A program made the position numbers and the translations under genes. Below the pieces are notes generated by a model. It did no database searches. It was not told the DNA's origin and worked only from the letters and a program-made list of their open reading frames with translations. From Photobacterium chitinilyticum (GTDB taxonomy: Bacteria; Pseudomonadota; Gammaproteobacteria; Enterobacterales; Vibrionaceae), in assembly GCF_004104355.1 (NCBI RefSeq), contig NZ_RJLM01000003.1:1-64000 (forward strand): 64,000 nt of DNA, in the 5' to 3' direction. Below are positions 1 through 8,543 of this stretch, piece after piece (position 1 is the stretch's first letter; every line of letters begins with the position of its first letter).

Positions 1-138
1 GGCAAGGCCTCGATAATCAATTACATTACCGGATACTACAGCCAAGTCAGGCCACATCAATACAATGGTGGGCTAACACCGAACGAGTCAGAGCGCCGCT
101 TCTGGCTCACCCATAAAACCGTGGCCAGTTTTACTTGA
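1..138 (+). CDS. IS3-family transposase (OrfB), C-terminal fragment
   Basis: The reading frame is open from the first base of the window to a TGA at 136-138 and encodes the last 45 residues of an IS3-group OrfB integrase. The stretch YYSQVRPHQYNGGLTPNE is the typical end of the DDE catalytic domain (rve family), where the YN...RPH...GG.TP pattern follows the catalytic glutamate. The catalytic residues themselves lie outside the window, so whether the element is intact cannot be judged. The stop codon lies inside the putative right inverted repeat, a common arrangement in this family. Confidence 0.85.
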   Translation, partial: GKASIINYITGYYSQVRPHQYNGGLTPNESERRFWLTHKTVASFT

Positions 139-141
139 CCA
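121..141. repeat. putative right terminal inverted repeat of the IS3-family element
   Basis: The last bases of the transposase gene run into TTGACCA. Read on the other strand this end starts TGGTCAAGTAAAACTGGCCA, which has the TG...CA termini expected of IS3-family inverted repeats. The left end is not in the window, so the pairing is inferred and the exact last base is uncertain. Confidence 0.5.
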
Positions 142-156
142 CTTCATACCGCTTCA

Positions 157-888
157 ATGATTAGCTTGATGCTTTATCGAAGCAAAAGTTGGAAGAAGTG
201 GTTGAATATCAGTGTATGCTGGCTCGTTGTTATGCTCGGGGCTAATTATTATCATTTCTTCGTCGGTGATGCCTATGCGTTTGGAGCTAAAGAAATAACA
301 AACACCAAGCAGTCACTACCCGAACTTGATTATACCGTCTACCCTGGCCTGGCTCCGGTCTATCAGGCACAGCCCATCAACATTGTTGTGGTGGGTAGTA
401 CCCCCCAGAAACTCATGGACGAACTAGGCTGGATTGAAAATAAGACCTTCTCGCGAGATGACGTTACGTTTAGTCGTTACTTAAGTTTACTTTCTAAAGA
501 GCTTCCTCCGATATCAGATCTTTACTGGGATCGTCAGCCACAATGGTACGCCTATCAACTTGCTGGTGATCTGATCAACAGGAAACACATTCGCTGGTGG
601 TATGCAGGAAAAGAAGCACAATCGAAAAAGGAAATATGGGTTGGATCTGTCAGTTATGATAACGCACTAAAGCTTGCGCACTATAAGGGAATAATTACCA
701 TCTTGCATGCGATCGATCCTGATATCGACATGGAAAGGGATAAAGTTGCAGAGAGCGCCTCAGAGGCTGGGTGGGCAGTCCAATACAAGCAACTAGGCAA
801 ACCCGTCGCCTATTCAAAAAGCCGTCACTATTTCAGTGACGGCCGGGTCGTCGTACTCTCAAAGAAAAAGAGCATAAACAAAATATGA
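157..888 (+). CDS. LssY C-terminal-domain membrane-anchored protein
   Basis: The 243-residue product has one N-terminal membrane segment (about residues 16-36) followed by an LssY_C-like domain (about 70-225). The recognisable pieces are INIVVVGS (74-81), the LGW at 90-92, DRQPQWYAYQL (125-135), HIRWWY (144-149), IWVGSVSYD (160-168) and HAIDPDIDMERD (184-195). This domain is usually found at the end of larger membrane proteins with DedA or PAP2 domains; its function is not established. The ORF begins only 16 bases after the apparent end of the IS3 element, and no clear ribosome binding site precedes 157, so the gene may have lost its original 5' end. An alternative start is the ATG at 169. 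No partner gene follows on the same strand. Confidence 0.65.
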   Translation: MISLMLYRSKSWKKWLNISVCWLVVMLGANYYHFFVGDAYAFGAKEITNTKQSLPELDYTVYPGLAPVYQAQPINIVVVGSTPQKLMDELGWIENKTFSRDDVTFSRYLSLLSKELPPISDLYWDRQPQWYAYQLAGDLINRKHIRWWYAGKEAQSKKEIWVGSVSYDNALKLAHYKGIITILHAIDPDIDMERDKVAESASEAGWAVQYKQLGKPVAYSKSRHYFSDGRVVVLSKKKSINKI

Positions 889-929
889 CTCGCCGCTAAC
901 ACATAGGCTGGCGGCGATGCTCGCTAATA

Positions 930-1562
930 TTAACGTGGGCGAGCAAATACCTGAGTCCAATAAATACTGTACTGTGCACTTGAATTAGTCACTGAAGCGG
1001 CTCCCATCTGGGTAAAGTTTGCACCCATGATGTTTTTGCAGTGACCAGGGCTGTTAAGCCAGCTATCCATTACTGTAGCAAGATCTTTCTGGCCAGCAGC
1101 GATGTTTTCACCTACCGAGCTCCAGCTATAGCCCTGATCAGATACACGATCGCTTGGCTGATCGCCATTCAGGCCCGTGTGGCTGAAGAAGTTATAGTTC
1201 GCCATGTTGCTTGAGTGGACAAACGCAGCCTGCTCTAGACTATAATCCCACGTTAGTGCAGGCACTGCAGGCATCATCTGACCGCCACAATCACGAGCCT
1301 GTGCACGAGCAGCATTTACCGCCGCTAGCATCTGATCTGCAAAGTCCCCGCTCTGTGGCTCGCCATTGCTGCCGTTATTTCCGGAATTGCCATCGTTATT
1401 CCCAGAAGTACCACCATTATCAGAGCTACCGTCACCTGAAATTACCGTTCCGTTTCCAGAATTTGAGCCACTGTCAGCAACGGCACCATCATCAGAGCCG
1501 CCACCTGAACCACAACCTGTAACTAATAGCGTAGAAAGAATTAATAGTGATAATGTTCGCAT
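930..1562 (-). CDS. CAP/SCP-domain lipoprotein
   Basis: The chosen start is the methionine that directly precedes a lipoprotein signal peptide ending in LLVTGC (lipid-bearing Cys17); an ORF extension of 14 residues upstream has no signal character. The mature 210-residue protein has a long Gly/Ser/Asn/Asp-rich linker (about 18-73) and a CAP (cysteine-rich secretory/SCP/PR-1) domain (about 75-210). Visible landmarks are NAARAQARDCGG, the histidine in FFSHTG (128), GENIAAG (151-157) and SPGHCKNIM (171-179). Bacterial CAP proteins of this type are cell-surface lipoproteins of unknown biochemical role. The linker probably holds the domain away from the membrane. It is a single-gene unit, convergent with the LssY_C gene. 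Confidence 0.85.
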   Translation of the reverse strand: MRTLSLLILSTLLVTGCGSGGGSDDGAVADSGSNSGNGTVISGDGSSDNGGTSGNNDGNSGNNGSNGEPQSGDFADQMLAAVNAARAQARDCGGQMMPAVPALTWDYSLEQAAFVHSSNMANYNFFSHTGLNGDQPSDRVSDQGYSWSSVGENIAAGQKDLATVMDSWLNSPGHCKNIMGANFTQMGAASVTNSSAQYSIYWTQVFARPR

Positions 1563-1969
1563 GGGTACATCCAGTATATGTATAATTGAATTTATGATTT
1601 CCAAATAAACTTATATCGTATCCAAACAGCAAAAAAGTATATTAAGAAAACAAAGATTTGTTTCTAAGCCAATTCCCAATCAGCCTTAATGTGGTGAACA
1701 ATATACTGACTCACAGCTGAACAGTTCAATATGCAACGGTTATTTTTCACACATCCTGACACACTTTTGACAAATAACACAAAACGAAAACACTGTTCAA
1801 GAACAAATAAAAACAATAAAATTCAATGCACTACCAACACAAAAACAAACATTTAATAATTGTAGACTTTTTAATGCAAGCGTATCCAGATAACTTGAAT
1901 TATTTAATCTTTTCGTGCAAGAGCATATCCGAAAAGTTTGACATTCAGTTGAGACTGATATTAATAAGA
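1563..1969. other. AT-rich intergenic region, no gene seen
   Basis: About 400 bases of AT-rich sequence lie between the start of the CAP lipoprotein gene and the terminator of the modABC operon. It must hold the lipoprotein promoter. I see no conserved ORF and no RNA gene here. Confidence 0.6.
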
Positions 1970-2037
1970 GAAAAAACCAACCGCAAATAATTACAACTAT
2001 TAACTTTATTATTGGTGTTTATTTGCGGTCGGTTATT
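1970..2037 (-). terminator. Rho-independent terminator of modABC
   Basis: A 16-base arm at about 1975-1990 pairs, with one mismatch, with 2019-2034. Read on the minus strand the stem is followed by TTTTTTC. The loop is unusually long (about 28 bases). It sits 65 bases downstream of the modC stop codon. Confidence 0.65.
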
Positions 2038-2101
2038 AAAGTAGGATATTTAGCAATGCTGTTTATACCAATGCTTTCAACAGAGCTATTTACCAGAAGG
2101 A

Positions 2102-3181
2102 CTATGCCAAATCATCCTGTGTAACACTCACCCCTTTGATTTGCGCAAAAACCTCATCACCAACCTTTAAGCAGAGCTCGTCAGCAGCCCATAAAGTAAG
2201 ATTAGCCCAAAGCTGCGCCTCTCCAACACGAAGTCTTACTGCCACTTTCTCCTCCTCATTAACAGAAAGGATCTTATCAATCCTTGCCATCAATATATTT
2301 CGGATACTCGTTTGTTCCGGCTTAGCTTTAGTAATCGACACATCATTAGAGTGAATACGCACCCTTACCCATTCACCACGCGGGCGATGAAGCTTGCTAA
2401 CCCATAGACAGGCATCATGGCTAAGCATTACCTGTGTCAAAGCATAGTCCGGATGAGTCTGATTTACCCGGGCGCTGATCAATGAACTTTGCTCTTTGGC
2501 TGGCAACCACGGTCGCATTTCAGGTGAACCCCAAACGCTATTAACATTACCTGCTACAACAACCTGCCCCTTGTTGATCATCACCATAAAATCAGCAAGA
2601 CGTAAAATTTCATCAAGGCTGTGAGTCACGTAAAGAATAGGTGTATTTACCTGCTTAGCCAGTTTCTCCAAATACGGCATAAGTTCCTGCTTGCGGGGCA
2701 GATCCAGCGACGCCAATGGTTCGTCCATTAACAACATATCGGGTTTCATCAACAATGCCCTGCCAATAGCAACCCGCTGCTTTTCTCCCCCCGATAATGA
2801 CGAAGGATAGCGTTGCAGCAAGCTATCAATTCCCAAAAGCCGAACCACATCATCAAAATGCGTTTGATCTTTGTCACAACAGCCATAGGTAAGATTGCCA
2901 GCTACAGTATAATGCGGAAATAAACGAGCATCTTGGAATACATAGCCGATCTTTCTTTTTTCGGGCGGCAGGAAAATCCCCTTTGCGCTGTCGCACAATA
3001 TTCGGTCACCCAGTTGAATACTGCCTTTATCGGGTTTGCTTAAGCCACTCAACACATTAATCAGTGAAGTCTTACCTGTACCTGAACGGCCGAAAATTGC
3101 AGTAATTCCCTGCATAGGCAGGTCAAGCTTGATATCCAGTTCAAGGCTTCCAAGCACTTTTTGTACGTCTATTGTTAGCAT
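2102..3181 (-). CDS. modC: Molybdate ABC transporter ATP-binding protein ModC
   Basis: ModC is the cytoplasmic ATPase that powers molybdate import through ModB. The N-terminal ABC domain shows Walker A GRSGTGKT (31-38), the Q-loop VFQDARLFPH (81-90), signature LSGGEKQ (129-135) and Walker B LLMDEP (150-155). The C-terminal part (about 290-355) is a Mop/TOBE molybdate-binding domain, which separates ModC from other importer ATPases. At 359 residues its length is usual. The start overlaps the end of modB by a few bases, implying translational coupling in a modA-modB-modC transcript that ends at the terminator near 2000. Confidence 0.97.
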   Translation of the reverse strand: MLTIDVQKVLGSLELDIKLDLPMQGITAIFGRSGTGKTSLINVLSGLSKPDKGSIQLGDRILCDSAKGIFLPPEKRKIGYVFQDARLFPHYTVAGNLTYGCCDKDQTHFDDVVRLLGIDSLLQRYPSSLSGGEKQRVAIGRALLMKPDMLLMDEPLASLDLPRKQELMPYLEKLAKQVNTPILYVTHSLDEILRLADFMVMINKGQVVVAGNVNSVWGSPEMRPWLPAKEQSSLISARVNQTHPDYALTQVMLSHDACLWVSKLHRPRGEWVRVRIHSNDVSITKAKPEQTSIRNILMARIDKILSVNEEEKVAVRLRVGEAQLWANLTLWAADELCLKVGDEVFAQIKGVSVTQDDLA

Positions 3182-3867
3182 TGGGCCTCCACTCGGTTAC
3201 GTGCCATTCTCGTCATCCATTCAGAAACCAGCAATGAAGCCAAAGCAATAACAATTGCAATAATACATAAGCGCGCCGCTTCAGTTTCGGCACCCGGTGT
3301 TTCTATGAAAGAGAACATTGCCAACGGAATCGTCTGTGTCTCACCAGGAATATTAGAGACAAAAGTAATCGTTGCACCAAACTCACCCAAAGCCCGAGCA
3401 AAAGCTAGAATAGTTCCGGTCAAAATACCCGGGAGCGTGAGTGGAAGCGTAATTGTAAAAAATACTTTCACCGGGCTGGCACCAAGCGTTCGGGCCGCCT
3501 GTTCCAGCTTAAGGTCAACCCCCTCTAACGCCAGACGAATAGAACGAACCATTAACGGAAAGGAAACCACAGCCACTGCAATTACCGCTCCTCGCCAACT
3601 AAAACTGAACGTCAGACCAAACCAATCATAGAGTGTTCTGCCAATGATTCCCTGCCGCCCCATTAAAGTAAGCAGAAGATAACCAATAACAACGGGTGGC
3701 AGTACCAATGGCAAATGTACAATACCATCCAGAATAGCTTTACCATGGAACTGACACCGAGCCAGTAGCCATGCACACAAGATACCCAATGGCAGACTTA
3801 CCAGCACCGCCACCCCTGAAATTTTCAAACTGAGCAACAGTGCCTGAAGCTCATAATCTGTTAGCAC
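3175..3867 (-). CDS. modB: Molybdate ABC transporter permease ModB
   Basis: The 230-residue product is an inner-membrane permease with about five hydrophobic segments and the permease EAA loop (EQAARTLGASPVKVFFTITL, from residue 122), which docks on ModC. The length and the short periplasmic loops match ModB. The gene begins just after modA and overlaps modC by seven bases, so the three are one operon. I see no irregularity in the sequence. Confidence 0.96.
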   Translation of the reverse strand: MLTDYELQALLLSLKISGVAVLVSLPLGILCAWLLARCQFHGKAILDGIVHLPLVLPPVVIGYLLLTLMGRQGIIGRTLYDWFGLTFSFSWRGAVIAVAVVSFPLMVRSIRLALEGVDLKLEQAARTLGASPVKVFFTITLPLTLPGILTGTILAFARALGEFGATITFVSNIPGETQTIPLAMFSFIETPGAETEAARLCIIAIVIALASLLVSEWMTRMARNRVEAQC

Positions 3868-3869
3868 GC

Positions 3870-4640
3870 TTAGTTAACTCCAAAACCGTATTTTTCAAAA
3901 ATCTCGCGCGCTTGATCAGACTGCAAGAACTCATAGTAGGCATCAACTTGTGTGTTAGCCTTATCTTTAACAACTGCGACAGGATATGTAATGGCCGTAT
4001 GGCTGTTATTCGGTAACTCAGCAACAACTTTTACCTTCTTGGAAATCAAGGCGTCGGTTTTATACACAATCCCAAGCAATGCTTCCTGCTTTTCAACCAG
4101 CAGCAATGCCGAACGGACACTGCTTGCCCGAGCAAGCAATGGCGATGCCTTCTGCCACAAACCAATCTTCTCCAACGACTCCTTGGCGTAAATACCAGCA
4201 GGAACGTGTTTCGGATCACCCGTAGCCAACCGCGTCCCGTCAAGTGCCTTGGCCAGATCCCATGATGCATTTACTGTAATGTTATCTGCTGGGTACGAAT
4301 TAGGCGCCACTAACACTAAGCTATTTTTCAGCAAACTTTTACGTGACGATGATTCGATAACCTGCTGCTGCTCAACATAATCCATCCACTTTTCATTGGC
4401 AGACAGATATATATCAGCCGGCGCCCCTTGCGCAATCTGCCTGGCAAGTGCTGATGATGAGGCAAACGAAAGCGTTGACTGAGTACCCGTCTTTTCCTTG
4501 TACACAGCAGCCACTTCATTCATTGCGTTAGTCAGCGAAGCCGCCGCGAATATTGTGACCTTCTCTGCTGCCAGCACAGAGCTCGATACTCCCAGAGCAC
4601 AACTTACAGAAAATAAATATGTTAACAAGCGCTTGTTCAT
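3870..4640 (-). CDS. modA: Molybdate-binding periplasmic protein ModA
   Basis: ModA captures molybdate (and tungstate) in the periplasm and delivers it to ModBC. The 256-residue precursor has a signal peptide with the likely cleavage site after VLA (about residue 24). The mature start VTIFAAASLTNAMNEVA is the characteristic first oxyanion-binding segment, and FASSSALARQIAQGAPADIYLSA follows as the second. It is the first gene of modABC. A palindrome resembling the ModE operator lies about 32-56 bases upstream of the start codon, so repression when molybdate is plentiful is likely. Confidence 0.97.
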   Translation of the reverse strand: MNKRLLTYLFSVSCALGVSSSVLAAEKVTIFAAASLTNAMNEVAAVYKEKTGTQSTLSFASSSALARQIAQGAPADIYLSANEKWMDYVEQQQVIESSSRKSLLKNSLVLVAPNSYPADNITVNASWDLAKALDGTRLATGDPKHVPAGIYAKESLEKIGLWQKASPLLARASSVRSALLLVEKQEALLGIVYKTDALISKKVKVVAELPNNSHTAITYPVAVVKDKANTQVDAYYEFLQSDQAREIFEKYGFGVN

Positions 4641-4672
4641 TTTTAACCTCTAGTTATCAGCATACTCAATAG

Positions 4673-4696
4673 CGTTATATAGTAAAGTATATAACG
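4673..4696. promoter_or_regulatory. ModE-type operator upstream of modA
   Basis: The half sites CGTTATAT and ATATAACG are perfect inverted repeats separated by 8 bases. This matches the known enterobacterial ModE operator pattern (CGTTATAT-N-ATATAACG type). Its position just upstream of modA supports molybdate-dependent repression. No modE gene is present in the window. Confidence 0.85.
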
Positions 4697-5199
4697 CCAA
4701 CTGAAAACCTCCCTATCTCTCATTTTTTTTGGAAAAGCTGTCGATAAAAACACTTCCTCCACTTTGCAAGGAAATAAATAGTTCAAGTCGTTTTGCAACG
4801 CCCTCGACTGGAATTGCCTATAATTCTAGTCTCTTAGCATCTGGCAATTGAGAAAGATTTGAGCGTCAGGCTCAACACCAGTAAAGTCGAATGTTTCCAA
4901 AAATTCTTGCTCTTGTTGAGAAAACATCTAAGCCACAAAGCTTCTGAACCAAGTTCAGGAGCATGCTTGATTTAAGTTTTCTTAGTTGTCATTGTTCACC
5001 TCGTTAGTGCTTGTACTCACTTAACTCAGTGTTCAAAACTCCTGGTGCGGACAACGCTCGCAGAAAGCAGACTTGACCCCATTTCATGTTGTTAATGTAG
5101 CTTGTAGCACCCAAACTACTTTTATGTGAAAAACCTTGCCTCTCCCTACGTATTCCGATAAGAATGATACGTAATTCTAACGGAAACAGACGGATAACT
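4697..5199. other. Intergenic region between modA and the LysR gene
   Basis: About 500 bases without a convincing gene. A 33-codon ORF on the minus strand (4826-4927) has no visible support. A short minus-strand GAGGTGAACAATG followed by six codons and a stop at about 4975-5000 could be a decayed gene start. The divergent promoters of modA and the LysR gene must be here. Confidence 0.5.
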
Positions 5200-6099
5200 A
5201 TGGATCTCAATCTGCTTAAGACATTCGATGTCGTTATGAAAACACGAAGCGTTAATAAAACAGGCGAGAGCTTAGGCATTACAGCTCCTGCCGTTAGTCA
5301 TGCGCTCAACCGACTACGAGAACAGTACCAAGACCCACTTTTTATTCGCAAAGGACGTGGCATTGCACCAACCAATTTCGCTATCGAATTGCATGAAGAG
5401 ATCCAAGAGCCTTTGAACCTACTAATAAATGGTGCTAAATCGAGACAACATTTTAATTCTAAAGCGAGTCAACGTACGTTTCGCATCTCGAGTCACAAAG
5501 ATCTAGATTTAGTACTCGTGCCACCACTTATTGATTATCGAGACCAATACGCTCCAAACGTCCAGCTGTCAGCAGGTGTCGAGCATGTTGACGAAAAAAA
5601 TCGTCAAGATGACTTACGTATGCGCAAGGTGGATCTTATTATCACCACAACCCCTCTAGACGAGCATGGCTACCACAATGAATTCCTGCTTGAGCTACCA
5701 TTGGCTGTTGTATGTAACAAAGAGCACCCTCGTATTCAGGGCTCATTAGACCATGAACAGTTTTTTGCAGAGCGTCACCTATTGTGGGGCACGCAACGCC
5801 TGAATCAAGATATCCTTGATTCATTGGTTCGCGAGCCGCAACCCTCTCGCCGTATCGCCTATAAAACTGATTCTATCTGCAATGCGGTAATGATGGCTGC
5901 ACAAACCGATTGGTTATGTGTCGCAAGCCAATGGCATGCTGATCTACTTGCTGCTAGCCACCAACTGCAAGTTTTCCCACTCCCGTTTGAATTAATGCCT
6001 CTGTCTGTCTACATGACTTGGCATCATTCTCAGCAGCAAGATACGGGGCATCAATGGTTAAAAGAGTCCTTGCTGAATGTCACAAAGAAGTATCGATAG
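5200..6099 (+). CDS. LysR-family regulator (LeuO/NodD-like group)
   Basis: The product of about 299 residues begins MDLNLLKTFDVVMKTRSVNK, the typical first helix of the LysR winged helix-turn-helix, with the recognition helix in ITAPAVSHALNRLREQYQDPLF. The PAVSHAL...DPLFIRKGRGIAPT pattern is typical of the LeuO/NodD/NahR-like branch. I start at the internal ATG at 5200, because the 12 extra residues of the longer ORF are not LysR-like. The C-terminal half is a periplasmic-binding-protein-like effector domain. It lies 129 bases upstream of the alkyl sulfatase gene on the same strand, so it may regulate that gene; this is inference. Confidence 0.9.
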   Translation: MDLNLLKTFDVVMKTRSVNKTGESLGITAPAVSHALNRLREQYQDPLFIRKGRGIAPTNFAIELHEEIQEPLNLLINGAKSRQHFNSKASQRTFRISSHKDLDLVLVPPLIDYRDQYAPNVQLSAGVEHVDEKNRQDDLRMRKVDLIITTTPLDEHGYHNEFLLELPLAVVCNKEHPRIQGSLDHEQFFAERHLLWGTQRLNQDILDSLVREPQPSRRIAYKTDSICNAVMMAAQTDWLCVASQWHADLLAASHQLQVFPLPFELMPLSVYMTWHHSQQQDTGHQWLKESLLNVTKKYR

Positions 6100-6228
6100 C
6101 ACTATCGTAAATTAAATATAACTAAATCCACATTTAAGCTTCAGACCATCGATCAATAAATCCAGAATTCATATTATCTCCTCATCGACGAACGCATATC
6201 CGTTCGGACTTTCAGAGAGAGATGACTT

Positions 6229-8196
6229 ATGAACTTTCAAAAATCAATTGTATCTTTATCTATCATTGCCGCTATTGCTCCAGCATTCAGTTTCGCAGCG
6301 CCAACAACAAGTGCACCGAAAGACGCGTCAAGTTTCACCGTTGAGAAAAACGACCAATTGAAACAATACCTAGACTTCGCAAATCAAAACGACTTTGACG
6401 ATGCTTCTCGTGGATTCATTGCCACTTGGCCAGAAAAAACCATTAAGGACGCTGATGGCAAAGTTATTTGGGATTTCAGTAAGTACGACTTCATCGAACA
6501 AGATAAAAATACCGATACCATTAACCCGTCACTGCTTCGCCAAGCAAAATTAAACAACATTGATGGCCTATTCAAAGTGAAAGACGGCATCTACCAAGTG
6601 CGTGGGTTTGACCTATCAGTGATGTCCTTCATTCGTGGTGATGTAGGTTGGGTAGTAGTTGACCCACTGATCTCACCAGAAACAGCTGCTGCTGGCCTAA
6701 AGCTACTTCGTGACAATGTTGAAAATTTACCTGTAACAGGGGTTATTTTTACCCACTCACATGTTGACCACTTCGGCGGTATCTTAGGCGTAACCAGCCA
6801 AAAGGACATTGATGCAGGTAAAGTCGACATTCTTGCGCCAGAAGGGTTCTTCTCTCACTCAATTGCTGAGAACTTAATGGCGGGTAATACCATGTCACGC
6901 CGCGCATCATACATGTACGGTAATTTGCTTGATGCGAGTAGCAAAGGCCAAGTAGACGGAGGATTGGGTAAGACTACCTCTTCTGGTGCACCTGGCATTG
7001 TCAAACCTACGCATATCGCCAACATCACGGGCCAAGAGATGGGAGTGGATGGTGTTGAGCTAGAGGTCGTGATGGCTCAGGAATCCGAAGCACCTTCAGA
7101 GTTCATGTTCTACTTCCCACAGTACAAAACCATGATGGCAGCGGAAGTAATGACGCACACTATCCATAATATCTCGACGCTACGCGGCGCTAAAACGCGT
7201 GATGCTTCTTCATGGGCACAATACATTGATGAAGCGCTACATACGTACGGTGATAAAGCGGACACCATGATTGCGTCGCACCACTGGCCAACCTTTGGTA
7301 AAGAAAAAATCCAAAACCAGCTAGAGAAAACACGTGACATGTACAAATTTGTCCATGACCAAACGCTTCGTTTAGCTAACAAAGGCTACACACCAAATGA
7401 GATGTCAGCATCGATTAAGCTGCCAGATTCATTGGGCAAAGAATGGTACAACCGTGGTTACTACGGTACGGTATCGCACAACGCACGTGCAACGTATGAT
7501 TTCTACTTTGGCGCATGGTGGGATGGTAACCCAGCAAACCTAAATCCGCTTACTCCAACTGAGCAAGGCACAAAATATGTCGAAGCAATGGGCGGTGAAA
7601 AGAAAGTCATCGATCTAGCTGAAACAGCAATTGAAAGGGGCGAGTACCGCTGGGCGGTAACATTACTCAACAATGTCACTTTCGCAAACCCAGAAAATAT
7701 GGATGCGCGTTACCTAGAAGCCGATGCAATGGAGCAATTAGGTTACCAAGCGGAGTCTGGCCCATGGCGTAATTATTACCTCGGCGGTGCAAAAGAGCTT
7801 CGTCAGGGTATAAAACCTGTCGCGACACCAAATACCGCTGCAATCGCGAAGAACATGCCGTTTGATCAGTTCATGAACTACCTTGGTGTCACTGTAAAAC
7901 CTGACGCAGCGAAAGGCTTAGACATTAAAGTCAATATCGATGTGAAAGGCGATGGCCAATACGCAATGGATTTAAGTAACTCGGTACTCAAGTCCTACTC
8001 AGACAAACAATTTAGCGACGCAGATTTGACGATTACCATGACACGTCAAACATTCGAAAACATGATGACAAAAAAGGCAACACTTCAGGAGGAAATCAAA
8101 GCAGGTAACTTTAGAGCTTCTAATCAAGTTGAGTTTAACAAACTAATGTCTGTGTTTGACCAATTTGATATGTGGTTTGGTGTTGTAACACCATAA
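6229..8196 (+). CDS. Exported linear primary alkyl sulfatase (SdsA1/BDS1 family)
   Basis: The 655-residue protein has a signal peptide ending around SFAAP (residues 20-25). It carries a metallo-beta-lactamase fold with the two-zinc motif HSHVDH (176-181), further acidic and histidine ligands in AEVMTHTIHN (about 303-312) and the conserved HHWPTFG (about 353). An alkylsulfatase dimerisation domain follows, then an SCP2-like C-terminal domain (about 540-655). This domain order is that of SdsA1 and YjcS, which hydrolyse alkyl sulfate esters such as dodecyl sulfate to alcohol and sulfate in the periplasm. GAGAGAGATGACTT precedes the start codon. A strong terminator follows. Substrate range is inferred from the family. 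Confidence 0.93.
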   Translation: MNFQKSIVSLSIIAAIAPAFSFAAPTTSAPKDASSFTVEKNDQLKQYLDFANQNDFDDASRGFIATWPEKTIKDADGKVIWDFSKYDFIEQDKNTDTINPSLLRQAKLNNIDGLFKVKDGIYQVRGFDLSVMSFIRGDVGWVVVDPLISPETAAAGLKLLRDNVENLPVTGVIFTHSHVDHFGGILGVTSQKDIDAGKVDILAPEGFFSHSIAENLMAGNTMSRRASYMYGNLLDASSKGQVDGGLGKTTSSGAPGIVKPTHIANITGQEMGVDGVELEVVMAQESEAPSEFMFYFPQYKTMMAAEVMTHTIHNISTLRGAKTRDASSWAQYIDEALHTYGDKADTMIASHHWPTFGKEKIQNQLEKTRDMYKFVHDQTLRLANKGYTPNEMSASIKLPDSLGKEWYNRGYYGTVSHNARATYDFYFGAWWDGNPANLNPLTPTEQGTKYVEAMGGEKKVIDLAETAIERGEYRWAVTLLNNVTFANPENMDARYLEADAMEQLGYQAESGPWRNYYLGGAKELRQGIKPVATPNTAAIAKNMPFDQFMNYLGVTVKPDAAKGLDIKVNIDVKGDGQYAMDLSNSVLKSYSDKQFSDADLTITMTRQTFENMMTKKATLQEEIKAGNFRASNQVEFNKLMSVFDQFDMWFGVVTP

Positions 8197-8229
8197 GCCA
8201 CTATTAAAATCCAAATAGTTGTTTAAGTG

Positions 8230-8257
8230 AAAGCCCGTCATCCGCGGGCTTTTTGTA
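8230..8257 (+). terminator. Rho-independent terminator after the alkyl sulfatase gene
   Basis: AAGCCCG (8231-8237) pairs with CGGGCTT (8245-8251) and is followed by TTTGT. Confidence 0.85.
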
Positions 8258-8543
8258 GTGTTCTGCACCAGTAGTTGCTAATTGACATTAGAGTAATAGC
8301 CTCTGAACCTTACTGAGAATAGAATTACCTATGCTTAAGTTAAGTGCCAAGTTCCTGCAGCTCGTTTATATCTGTTTTTTTGCCTTTGCTTGTTCGTATA
8401 CTGCCTGAATACTCATATAACGACAAAGCCCGCTAATAAAGTGACAGAAACGTGTCTATACCTACCTCCTTTAGCAACGAAATCTGTCGGTTCGGTAAAT
8501 AATCGCTGATTATCATGATAACCTAACTGGCTCCCTTAGTTTG
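8258..8543. other. Intergenic region, nothing recognised
   Basis: This stretch lies between the sulfatase terminator and the 3' end of the esterase gene. I see no conserved ORF or RNA. Confidence 0.5.

Noticed and set aside
4826-4927. A 33-codon minus-strand ORF between modA and the LysR gene
   Set aside because: Too short and without motif; an acidic random-looking sequence.
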